Shown here one piece after another: positions 26,755 to 36,860 of a stretch of 64,000 nt of DNA (positions within the stretch are counted from its first letter, which is position 1; each line of letters opens with the position of its first letter). The notes beneath the pieces were generated by a model. The model searched no databases and had not been told where the DNA came from. It worked only from the letters and a program-made list of their open reading frames with translations. The DNA is from Conchocele bisecta (Eukaryota; Mollusca; Bivalvia; Lucinida; Thyasiridae): the NCBI GenBank assembly GCA_029237695.1, contig CM055273.1, forward strand, positions 59,385,968-59,449,967, read 5' to 3'. The position numbers were made by a program, and so were the translations under genes.

Positions 26755-28770
26755 AACCTAGTACATGGTCCCAGGGTCTACAATGATCGATTTTGTCACA
26801 CATCTCCGTCGTGCGTGTAGGTTGATCAGGGGCTACATTGACCTCAACCATTATGTTACACATCTCGGTCGGCGGCCCATACATACTATAGGCCATTGTT
26901 GGACTGCATCGCTGTGCATGTATGTTGATCAGGGGCTACACTGATCGCATTTATTATGTCACGCATCTCGGTCGGCGGGCCATACATACTATAGGCCATT
27001 GTCAGACTGCACGGCTGTGCATGTACGTTGATCAGGGGCTACACTGATCGCAACCATTATGTCACGCATCTCGGTCGGCGGCCCATACATATTATAGGTC
27101 AATGTCAGACTGCACGGCTGTGCGTGTATGTTGATCAAGGGCTACACTGATCGAATCTATTATGTCACGCATCACGGTCGGCGGCCCATACATACTATAG
27201 GTCATTGTCAGACTGCACGGCTGTGCGTGTATGTTGATCAGGGGCTACACTGATCACAACCATTATGTCACGCATCTCGGTCGGCGGCCCATACATAGTA
27301 TAGGCCAATGTGGGACTGCACGGCTGTGCGTGTATGTTGATCAGGGGCTACACTGATCGCATCTATTATGTCACGCATAACGGTCGGCGGCCCATACATA
27401 CTATAGGTCATTGTCAGACTGCACGTATATACGTGTATGTTGATCAGGGGCTACACTAATCGCAACTATTATGTCACACATCTTGGTCGGCGGCCCATAT
27501 ATACAATAGGCCATTGTCAGACTGCACGGATGTACGTGTATGTTGATCAGGGGCTACACTGATCGCAACCATTATGTCACGCATCACGGTCGGCGGCCCA
27601 TACATACTACAGGTCATTATCAGACTGCACGGCTGTGCGTGTATGTTGATCAAAGGCTACACTGATCGCATATATTATGTCACGCATCACGGTCGGCGGC
27701 CCATACATACTATAGGTCATTATCAGACTGCACGGCTGTGTGTGTATGTTGATCAAAGGCTACACTGATCACATCTATTATGTCACGCATCACGGTCGGC
27801 GGCCCATACATACTATAGGTCATTATCAGACTGCACGGCTGTGTGTGTATGTTGATCAAAGGCTACACTGATCGAATCTATTATGTCACGCATCACGGTC
27901 GGCGGCCCATACATACTATAGGTCATTGTCAGACTGCATGGCTGTGCGCGTATGTTGATCAAAGGCTACACTGATCGAATCTATTATGTCACGCATCACG
28001 GTCGGCGGCCCATACATACTATAGGTCATTGTCAGACTGCACGGCTGTGCACGTATGTTGATCCGGGTCTACACGCATCACGGTCGGCGGCTCATACATA
28101 CTATAGGTCAATGTCAGACTGCACGGCTGTGCGTGTACGTTGATCAGGGGCTACACTGATCACAACCATTATGTCACGCATCTCGAGCGGCGGCCCATAC
28201 ATACTATAGGCCATTGTCAGACTGCACAGCTGTACGTGTATGTTGATCAGGGGCTACACTAATCGCATCTATTATGTCACGCATCACGATTGGCGGCCCA
28301 TACATACTATAGGTCATTGTCAGACTGCACGTGTATGTTGATTAAGGGCTACACTGATCGCATCTATTATGTCACACATCAAGGTCGGCGGCCCATACAT
28401 ACTATAGGTCATTGTCAGACTGCACGGCTGTACGTGTATGTTGATCAGGGGCTACACTGATCGAATCTATTATGTCACGCATCAAGGTCGGCGGCCCATA
28501 CATACTATAGGTCATTGTCAGACTGCACGGCTGTACGTGTATGTTGATCAGGGGCTACACTGATCGAATCTATTATGTCACGCATCAAGGTCGGCGGCCC
28601 ATACATACTATAGGTCATTGTCAGACTGCACGAATGTACATGTATGTTGATCAGGGGCTACACTGATCACAACTATTATGTCGCACATCACGGTCGCCGG
28701 CCCATACATACTATAGGTCATTGTCAGACTGCACAGCTGTACATATAGGTTGATCAGGAGCTACACTGTG
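26755..28770. repeat. Satellite IIa: 103-bp tandem array, about 19-20 copies
   Basis: TTGATCAGGGGCTACACTG recurs every 102-103 bp (for example 27,028, 27,131, 27,233). Each unit contains ATTATGTCACGCATC, CGGTCGGCGGCCCATACATA, CTATAGGTCATTGTCAGACTG and CACGGCTGTGCGTGTATG. Copies differ at scattered bases and in the ATCTCGG/ATCACGG/ATCAAGG variants. The first unit (about 26,760) is the most diverged, as is usual for an array edge, and the last loses the core after 28,760. Open frames at 27,574-27,768 and 27,952-28,143 merely follow the repeat. Confidence 0.93.
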
Positions 28771-28974
28771 AAGTTTAATTCTGTTATAAACCAATCAATT
28801 TGTATAAAATACATAGCAATATTTCTTTTTTAGCCGTTTTTTTTTAAATAATATTTTCCTATTTTTTCGCGTAATTGACATTTTCCTCGTTAAGTTTTCA
28901 CGTTAACAGTTCGCCTTTACATCTATTTCTCACATACTATATCACCTACTGTCTGTTTCACTTAAAGCCGCCCA

Positions 28975-29465
28975 AACAATACGCCCATTTAAATAGCGTT
29001 ATATCCCTTTTGTTTACATAAAAATAAATTTATCTACATTTTAGATGTTGCGTTTTTTTATTTGGACGAAATCGGTCAAATATTTATTTTATGGTGAAAA
29101 ACAGATTTCCCTATGGGAATTTAACATGTGAGAAAAAGAGGAGGAAGCAGTGGGGGAAGAGTAAAAAAAAATAAAAATTGACCTCGAAACCTGACTAGAT
29201 AGCTTGGAAATTACCTAAGAAAGCAAATTATATTTTGAAAATCTGTCTACAATTTCAAAAATTTCAAAATAAATATTTTCCATGTTAAATTCCCATAGGC
29301 AATTTGTCCAAGGTTAAATCCCCATAGAGATATGTTTTTTTCGTTATAAAATAAATATTCACAAAATAAAAAAAAAAACATCTATAAAATTGTGTTAATA
29401 ACACGTAAATAAATATTTCATTTCATTAAGTTCAGTTAGCCGTAAAAATGGGCAGTATTTTCAGA
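28975..29465. mobile_element. Fold-back / long-TIR non-autonomous element
   Basis: Two long imperfect inverted arms. The left arm (about 28,975-29,130) has CAATACGCCCATTT, CATTTTAGATGTTG and AGATTTCCCTATGGGAATTT. The right arm (about 29,282-29,465) has the reverse complements CATGTTAAATTCCCATAGG, AACATCTATAAAATTG and AAATGGGCAGTATT. The right arm holds an extra piece of about 28 bp (CAATTTGTCCAAGGTTAAAT). The centre (29,130-29,280) is purine-rich, then AT-rich. There is no open frame of note. Diverged arms imply an old insertion; family and target duplication are not determined. Confidence 0.6.
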
Positions 29466-29717
29466 ACATGCTCGCATTACAGAGCATATATATGTGAACT
29501 TACATTCAGCATGTGCTCTGTCGTTTTCGCTAACGTTCCTATTTATTAAGGAAACATGTAGACCACTTGCAAATACTTTGAATTGGTTTACACACATTAT
29601 TCATTTATTACTCAATTGGCTTTATGAAGTAATTTGATTTAAACTGTTGTATAATAAGTTAAAATTGGCCTGACATTAATTAACATGTAAAATCAGTAAC
29701 CCTATACTGATTGATAC
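29465..29717. other. AT-rich spacer, no feature seen
   Basis: No repeat, RNA gene or coding potential could be supported between the fold-back element and the LINE tail. Confidence 0.5.
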
Positions 29718-30798
29718 AATCAATCAATCAATCAATCAATCATATCATTTATTAAAAGCAAAGTCACCTCTGGCCACATGCAAGTGGCATGAGAACATGC
29801 TGCTTCATTAATATAGACAAGGTAATGTACAATGTACGGATGGTAAGATAATCTGATGTAGCAGTTGTGGCAGGGAGGATACAACATAAATACCTATAAA
29901 TACTGTTTGCGGACCACTTGTTGTTTATTTTATTTACTCCCTAAAATGATGCTGTGTATATAATTAAAACTGCTGATCTATGTTTTAAATTTGTCAATTA
30001 TAAGTTTAACAAAAATACATAGTTTAGACAAAATACTATTGTACTTTTTGATTGCATCAGTTGCTGAAATTTAGGTATATTTGGATGACTGTAGTATTTC
30101 CTATGGATGTATAATTCACGCTCATTACTAAAGTATGGACATTCCAGGAGATAATGAAATTCATCAACTATTGTATTTAAGTTACATATTAAACATTTCC
30201 TTTCAGATACTTCTATGCCGTTCCATCTTCCAGTTTCAATGGGCAATCTGTGGTTGCTTGTTCGGAATTTGATTAGCGGAATATATTTTGTGTCGGTTAA
30301 ATTTATTAAATATGATTCTAGTTCAATTGTTTCTTTGACAATTTGATACATTTTCCCTTTGGTTGATAACTGCACTGAACCTGACCATTTTTGAATGTAC
30401 TGATCTTTTAATGTTCGTAGTATATATAGTTTTGTTGCTTTTGGGTATAGTATCTCTTTGTTCAACCATAAATAATTTTGTCCAACAGTTTCTAATATTC
30501 CTTTTATATAGCTGATCCATTTGGAGTTAGGGTAGTTGTTTGCCATAATGGCATATGTTAGATTGCTGAATTTTGTTTGTTTTCCCATTCTTAAAGAGAT
30601 TCAGTACCCGATCATGCGTGCTTTAACATTTATTTCAATTGGGAATCTACCTAATTCTGCATATAGCATATAAATTGGTGTACTTTTCCTCAGTTTTGTA
30701 ATAGCTCTTAGGAAATCGTTTTGCACTTTTTCAATTGCTTGGATGTTTTAAAAACCCCAAATTTCACTGCCATAGAGAAGAATATCGCGTGGATAAAC
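29718..30798 (-). mobile_element. 5'-truncated LINE (non-LTR retrotransposon), minus strand
   Basis: The element reads right to left. The truncated 5' end is at about 30,798, the reverse-transcriptase C-terminal region follows, then a 3' UTR (29,744-29,997) and a terminal (ATTG)n tail, seen on the plus strand as repeated CAAT at 29,718-29,743. A short-repeat tail plus severe 5' truncation is the usual signature of target-primed reverse transcription. The 5' junction abuts sequence that is also found, without the LINE, near 36,684. No clear target-site duplication was recognised. Confidence 0.8.
29998..30798 (-). pseudogene. LINE reverse transcriptase C-terminal fragment with two stops
   Basis: This is the tail of a LINE ORF2-type protein, which nicks target DNA and copies element RNA into it. 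The longest open part (29,998-30,588, 196 residues) ends in a CCHC finger: C132-x2-C135-x9-H145-x4-C150, just after KFRTSNHRLPIETGRW, a sequence typical of LINE ORF2 tails. In the same frame upstream come LLYGSEIWGF and a TPIYMLYAELGR-like stretch, characteristic of the RT thumb/connector region, interrupted by TAA at 30,748-30,750 and TGA at 30,601-30,603. Endonuclease and RT catalytic domains are absent, so this is a dead fragment. The clade (RTE, CR1 or other) cannot be fixed from this piece. Identification as a LINE remnant is firm. Confidence 0.85.
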
Positions 30799-30945
30799 AA
30801 ACATTGAACACTGAAAATCGTCTTAAATTAACTTCGGACATAGAGACAACAGATAGTCTGTTAATGGTCTGCTAAATATCATGCCAGTTTCTGCAAAGAG
30901 TCAGACACAATGAAATTCATTTATGGAACTGTTATTGAAAAATTA
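30799..30945. repeat. Array-flanking sequence, copy 1 (paired with 36,684-36,860)
   Basis: AACAAACATTGA, GGTCTGCTAAATATC and AGTCAGACACAAT also occur, diverged, at 36,684-36,860, and in both places a satellite II array begins immediately afterwards. It behaves as the ancestral left flank of a satellite II block. Confidence 0.7.
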
Positions 30946-31690
30946 TGAATATTATTTTATGCATATTGTATAGGCCATAGTCGGACCGCAGTACTGAGTA
31001 GGTTGACCAGGGGCTACACTGATCGCAACTATTTTCACTTTTCTCTGCCGTCGGCCATATATAGTATAGGCCATGGTCAGATCACAGGGCTGTGTAGTTT
31101 GACCAGGGGCTACACTGATCACAACTATTCTCACTTTTCTCTGCCGTCGGCCATATATAGTATAGGCCATGATCAGACCGCGGAAAGCAGTAGGTTGATC
31201 AGGGGCTACACTGATCGCAACTATTTTCACTTTTATCTGCTGTGGGCCATATATAGCATATGCCATAGTCAGACCGCAGGGCTGAGTAGGTTGATCATGG
31301 TCTACACTGATCGCAAATATTATCACTTTTCTCTGTCGTGGTCCATAAATAGTATAGGCCATGGTCAGACCGCGGGGAGTAGTAGGTTGACCAGAGGCTA
31401 CACTGATCGCAGCTATGTTCACTTTTCACTGCCGTGGGCCATATATAGCATATGCCATAGACAGACCACAGGGCTGAGTATTTTGACCAGGGGCTACACT
31501 GATCGCAACTATTTTCACTCTTTTCTCTGTCGTGGGCCATATGTAGTGTATGTCATAGTCAGACCACAGGGCTGTGTAGTTTGACCAAGGGCTACACCGA
31601 TTGCACATATTTTCACTTTTCTCTGCCGTCGGCCATATATAGTATAGGTTATGGTCAGACCGCGCAGGGGCTACACTGATCGCAAACATT
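30946..31690. repeat. Satellite IIb: 96-bp tandem array, about 7-8 copies
   Basis: GGGGCTACACTGATCGCAA recurs at 96-bp spacing (31,011, 31,107, 31,203 and on). The units carry TTTTCACTTTTCTCTGCCGT, GGCCATATATAGTATAGGCC and GGTCAGACCGC. Because 96 is a multiple of three, open frames run through several copies on both strands as a 32-residue periodic peptide; this is a by-product of the period. Related to satellite IIa by the shared core. Confidence 0.9.
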
Positions 31691-32497
31691 TCCACTTTCA
31701 AAGCATTTGGTAGCCGTATTTAATATTAATCTCTATCTCTATATCTATATTGATAATTTGATAATATTGGGTGCATTCACAGTATATAACTTGCTACACT
31801 GTTCGTAACCATTGTGCCACCTTTCTCAGCCGGCGGTCCATATATATTATAGTCAGACTGCACGGCTGTGCATGTTAACACTGGACTACACTGTTCGTAA
31901 CCATTGTGCCGCCTTTCTCAGCCGGCGGTCCATATATATTATAGTCAGACTGCACGGCTGTGCATGTTAACACTGGACTACACTGTTCACAATCATTGTG
32001 TTACTTTTCTCAGCCGGCGGCCGATATATAGTGTAGTCAGTCTGCATGGCTATATGAGGGTTAATCCGTGGCTACACTACGCAGTGATCACTACACCACT
32101 ACAACCATATATAAATGTACATGGTGGAGTATTTCACTTTGACAGTGTTCACATGTCCTAAAATACACATTATTAGGGATAAATCTCAGAGCTGGACATG
32201 GGTATAATAATCCTCCAATTATATTAATAAACACAAATAGATACAATAGTTTATGTCATTGCATATATATCGGCCCAACCGTATACGCATGGTGATTATA
32301 AGTGTTGCATTATGAGTACGTTTGTAAGACAATGTTTCATGTGGCCGTTTTGATTTTCCGCAAATACATTAGTTATATGAATAATGAAAGGTGTCCACAA
32401 TGCATGTTCCATCCACACACGTTTACCATTGGTACACGTATATACATATAGTTATGGACACGTGTCCACACCGCTACCGCTAGTTTCCTCCGCACAG
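31691..32497. repeat. Segmental duplication block, copy 1 (paired with 35,215-35,927)
   Basis: The block opens with GTAGCCGTATTTAATATTAA. It continues through three satellite II-like units of 92 bp (landmark GTTCGTAACC or GTTCAC at 31,801, 31,893 and 31,985), then non-satellite DNA containing ATATAAATGTACATGGTGGA, CTCAGAGCTGGACATGGG and GGACACGTGTCCAC, ending near TAGTTTCCTCCG. The second copy has one 92-bp unit fewer. Confidence 0.85.
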
Positions 32498-32599
32498 TGT
32501 TGTCGTTAGTGATCTTATATACTGTATTGTAGTGATTCTGTGCAATTCGGTTGAATATGAAATACATTTCCTGTTTCATTGCCATCATTAAGCTATACA

Positions 32600-34650
32600 T
32601 GCATATATATATGGGCAAGAATTCGCTATTCTGGAGAAAGCATATTTTTCTTGTCAATTCCATTTAAACACTATATACATACAAAGAGAAATGTCGAGAT
32701 GGAACACTTTTACGACTTCAGTTATATGAATACACATATGGACTATCTAGCAGTACCAAAAAATAGGTTATTGAAGTTGATTGAACAAGCTGTACAGTTC
32801 TTTTTAATATGTATGTATCTCACACTTTTTAGGTGAAAAAGGGGACATTTTTAACATGTCCTAGTATGTGCAAGTATTTCATATTGATCTTGCCCTTTTC
32901 ATTGCGTCGAAAGAGATCGTACGTTTCTGTGAGCAGTCTAACTATATTTCAGTACAAAAATTATTTGTCCATCGGAAGTATAACCATTGAAAAGAACATA
33001 ACCAAAATTAGTGTGTGTATGTAACATTTATTGTCAAACCCTTTTACATACGTATAACCAGTCGAGTAGCTTACAATATGGAACCTGATTAGTTTCTTTA
33101 CTGACATATTGAACCATCTGGCGGTGAGTCTTAAGATGCAAGTAAGATTTTTGTTTTATCTTAAAAGAAACAAAAATGGTAAAAGTGTATTTATAATATT
33201 TCTTGTCAACAAACTGTTACATACGCAGAAGTTGCTTCATGTAAACATAGAAAACAACAATCAACAGCCAGGTTTATATTGCTACATTTGTTAGAAATCA
33301 GCATATTCTCACTTTTGGCACCAAAACATAGAGGATATGGCCAGTTAGAAAAAAAATGATAGGAAGTATAGTTTTTCATGTTTTTCATGTCAAAATGTTA
33401 CATACTGCTGTAATTCAGATCAAAGTGTTCGGACTGGTCATGGCAATATATAAGCAAAATCAATGCATTTAACATAAAGCTGCTCCTAATAGATTTGTTA
33501 CAAACCAAACATATTTTTATAATCTTATTTACAAAATATGTAAAGGAATTTCAATAATGTGTATGTAACATTGATAAAATTGTTACATACATCAATTGCC
33601 TCAAATGTTGAAATAGTCCGTTCATGAAAATAATTAATTTATAAAAAGTTTATGAAATAAATCCTGTCCCTGTAGGTTTATTATAAGTTGTAAATAGCTC
33701 ATGTAGTGCTATTTGCTGTATAAATAAAGGAAGGTATATGATATGTATGTAACATTGACGAAAACATGTTACAGTACCTTAAAGATGTTGCAATGGAGTA
33801 TTCAGGGTATTTTAAATTATCAAATTGTGGATTTAAACAAAATTTGGTGATAATGGGATGGTTGCAAACTCTAATCTGCTCATGTAAACTTATTACTAAC
33901 ATAAATAAATAAACCTGAAAAATGTGTATGTAACATTTACAAGAATAACATATTGCAATCTATTTATTTATTACACATTAATCAAAACATTTTCTGTGTA
34001 AACTGTTAACAATCATCTTATCTTTATACAGTTTATTGTCTTACAAGAAGAAATTCCAGTTGCCACATAGTAATAAGCATCCAGTCTATAAAAAAAAAAG
34101 TATTGCTTGGCATATTTGTCAATGTTACATATGCGACTTCGATCAAATGTCACAATATACTTCTCAAGGTAAGGCATGATTTAAAATAATGCCTCTACAA
34201 CAAATAAGGTCCAAATAGGTTTGTTACAAGCCATAAACATATAGTATAATCTCATTTCTAACAGTTTAAAATGAGCATGGAATATGTGTATGTAACATTT
34301 GACAAGAAAAATATATTGTAGCCATTTTTTCATCAACCAATAATCAATGCATTTTCTGGTAAAGGCGATTGTTAGTGCACAGTAAAACACGTCTTTACAC
34401 AACAAAGAAACTAAGATCCCATTTGAAAGCAACATAGGATCACCAAATACATATTACCTCTTTGTCAATGTTACATACACGAGATTCAGCACATTTCTAT
34501 CTCTCCGTAGTCAAAGGCATGTATATTCTGCAAACAACTGCAATTGTCCAAACCCTAGTGGCTTGGACTATGCCACGTTGTAGTTTTTCTAACAAAGCAC
34601 AAAATCCAAAAAAATCTCTTAAATGTCCCCCTATTAGGCCAAATACTGAA
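32600..34650. repeat. Diverged tandem array, period about 180 bp
   Basis: A box reading GTATGTAACATT or its inverted form TGTTACATAC appears about every 170-192 bp: near 33,013, 33,205, 33,385, 33,561, 33,743, 33,926, 34,117, 34,289 and 34,462, with weaker copies near 32,655 and 32,845. Several boxes hold both halves and so form imperfect palindromes, for example GTAACATTGATAAAATTGTTAC. Other parts recur at multiples of the period, such as AGATTTGTTACAAACC at about 33,490 and AGGTTTGTTACAAGCC near 34,215, and ATCTAGCAGT/ATCTGGCGGT at about 32,745/33,115. No protein is encoded. I do not recognise the family. Confidence 0.65.
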
Positions 34651-34744
34651 TTCTGGCCCATATAGTGGTCTCTCCTTAGCAACTGCGTTTATTTGGTTAA
34701 TATCTTGTAAAAATACAACGAGGGCTTTTGGTAATTTGTTAATC

Positions 34745-34934
34745 AAAGCATGTGGTAGCCGTATATAATATTAATCTCTATATCTATATCTATTTTGATA
34801 ATGTTAGGGAAATTTGAAGGTTATAATATTATATTCACAGTATATAACTTGCTTGTCTATTTGACAGTATTACATGTATATTGTTCATAAATGGGCCTGT
34901 GACACTGAAACTTGGTATTATGGGCAGGTGCCGC
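34745..34934. repeat. Partial copies of two local repeats
   Basis: 34,745-34,860 repeats the GTAGCCGTAT, ATATTAATCTCTATATCTAT and CACAGTATATAACTTGC elements of 31,710 and 35,235. 34,868-34,934 (ATTACATGTATATTGTTCAT, AATGGGCCTGTGAC, TATGGGCAGGTGCCGCTC) is repeated at about 35,928-36,007. Confidence 0.75.
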
Positions 34935-35214
34935 TCAGTGTGCCGTGGGCCATATGTAGTATATGCCATAGTCAGACCGCAGGACTGAGTAGGTTGACTA
35001 GGGGCTACACTGATCGCAACTATTTTCACTTTTCTCTGCCGTGGGTCATATATAGTATATTCCATAGTCAGACCGCAGGGTTGAGTAGTTTAACCAGGGG
35101 CTACACTGATCGCAAATATTATGACTTTCTCTGCCGTCGGCTATACATAGTATAGGCCATGGTCAGACCGCGGGGAGCAGTAGGTTGATCAGGGGCTACA
35201 CTGATCGCAAATAT
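34935..35214. repeat. Satellite IIb, second short array (about 3 copies)
   Basis: The same 96-bp unit as at 30,946-31,690, with CTAGGGGCTACACTGATCGC and CTGCCGTGGGTCATATATAG, immediately followed by the duplicated block as in the first array. The array plus its right flank were therefore duplicated together. Confidence 0.88.
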
Positions 35215-35927
35215 TTCCACTTTCAAAGTATTTGGAAGCCGTATTTAATATTAATCTCTATCTCTATATCTGTTGATAATTTGATAATATTAGGGACATT
35301 CACAGTATATAACTTGCTATACTGTTCTTAACCATTGTGCCACCTTTCTCAGCCGGCGGTCCATTTATATTATAGTCAGACTGCATGGCTGTGCATGTTA
35401 ACCCTGGACTACACTGTTCGCAATCATTGTGTCATTTTTCTCAGCCGGCGGCCCATATATAGTGTAGTCAGTCTGTACGGCTATGAGGGTTAATCCGGGG
35501 CTACACTACTCGGTGATCACTACACCACTACAACCATATATAAATGTACATGGTGGAGTATTTCACTTTGCCATAGTGTTCACATGTCCTAAAATACACA
35601 TTATTAGGGATAAATCTCAGAGCTGGACATGGGTATAATAATCCTCCAATTGTATTAATAAACACAAATAGATACAATAGTTTATGTCAGTGCATATATA
35701 TCGGCCCAACCGTATATGCATGGTGATTGTAAATGTTGCATTACGAGTACGTTTGTAAGACAATGCATCATGGGGCCGTTTTGATCAAGTTCCGCAAACA
35801 CATTAGTTATATGAATAATGAAAGGTGCCCACAATGCATGTTCCATCCACACACGTTTGCCATTGGTACACGTATATACATATAGTTATGGACACGTGTC
35901 CACAACTCTTAGTTTCCTCCGTACATG
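35215..35927. repeat. Segmental duplication block, copy 2
   Basis: A copy of 31,691-32,497 in the same order and orientation, with one fewer 92-bp unit and scattered substitutions. It ends near GTTTCCTCCGTACATG, after which the two copies differ. Confidence 0.85.
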
Positions 35928-36007
35928 TATTACATGTATATTTTTCATAAATGGGCCTGTGACCGTGACTGAAACACTTGGTATTATGGGCAGGTGCCGC
36001 TCTTGTT

Positions 36008-36450
36008 GACCGGACCCATGATCACGTTGATCACTGCTGCTACTACATGCCATTCAATTATAGAACGTATCTATATCTGCACATACGAGAAATTAAAGTT
36101 ATGAATATTGCCAGGTGACCACAATGCATGTTCCATCCATACTCGTTTGTCCTTGGTACACTTAGATATGAGGGTTGTCCCATAAATACTTAGACTTTTG
36201 TCATAAAATGTGTTGTGTTGGATGTTTCGTGATGAAAACTATATAATATATATATCACATACATTGGTATTTTGTGCAATTAATAGTTATCGATATGTTA
36301 GTGTAAACACCCAAGCAATATGCATTCGACATCATCACAGCAACCGATCCCGTGCATAACGGAGCTGTCTAAATTTTGCGTACATTTTGTTATTCAAGTT
36401 TTGTTCAAGCTTTATATTTTTGTATTCTGTTGTCCAAAATCAACAGCATT
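36008..36450. other. Spacer without recognised gene
   Basis: 36,126-36,165 repeats part of the duplication block (ATGTTCCATCCATACTCG). At 36,172, GAGGGTTGTCCCATAAATAC resembles a mariner-type terminal sequence, but no partner end was found, so no element is called. Confidence 0.4.
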
Positions 36451-36454
36451 TCAC

Positions 36455-36860
36455 TTCCCCGTAGGACATATATAGCACAGGCCATAGTCAGACCACAGGG
36501 CTGTGTATCTTGACCAGGGGTTACACTGATCGCATCGTATCTCCGCCGGCGTCCCATATTTAATGTAGTGTTGTGGCAGAAATGAATAATTGACATAATA
36601 TAAATTTAAATTCCATGTTAACTGGCTAACATCTATATTCCAACTCCAAGAACGAACTGCATGGTGTCTGTTATCCCCCCATATGTAAACAAACATTGAC
36701 CACTGAGAATGATGCTTAATGTCCATTAACTTGGGACAAAGTGACCATAGATAATCTGCTAAGAGTCTGCTAAATATCCTGTCAGTCTCTGCAGAGAGGC
36801 AGACACAATCTAACGAGTTATGCAAATGTGGACATGAATATGATGTATGCATATCGTACA
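36455..36860. repeat. Lone satellite IIb unit and array flank, copy 2
   Basis: 36,455-36,560 is a single IIb-type unit (CCACAGGGCTGTGTATCTTG, GGGGTTACACTGATCGC). 36,684-36,860 is the diverged partner of 30,799-30,945 and lacks the LINE, so it shows approximately what the site at 30,798 looked like before or without the insertion. Confidence 0.75.

Noticed and set aside
26755..28770. CRISPR-like regular repeats
   Set aside because: Units are repeated along their whole length with no variable spacers, and the DNA is eukaryotic.
30952..31701. Long two-strand open frames with a 32-residue periodic peptide
   Set aside because: The 96-bp satellite period is a multiple of three and happens to lack stops; the same peptide period appears on both strands.
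32373..34746. Several 60-96 residue frames in the 180-bp array
   Set aside because: Not conserved between repeat copies and without domain similarity I can recognise.
36172..36240. Mariner-type terminal sequence GAGGGTTGTCCCATAAATAC
   Set aside because: No inverted partner or transposase remnant was found in the neighbourhood.
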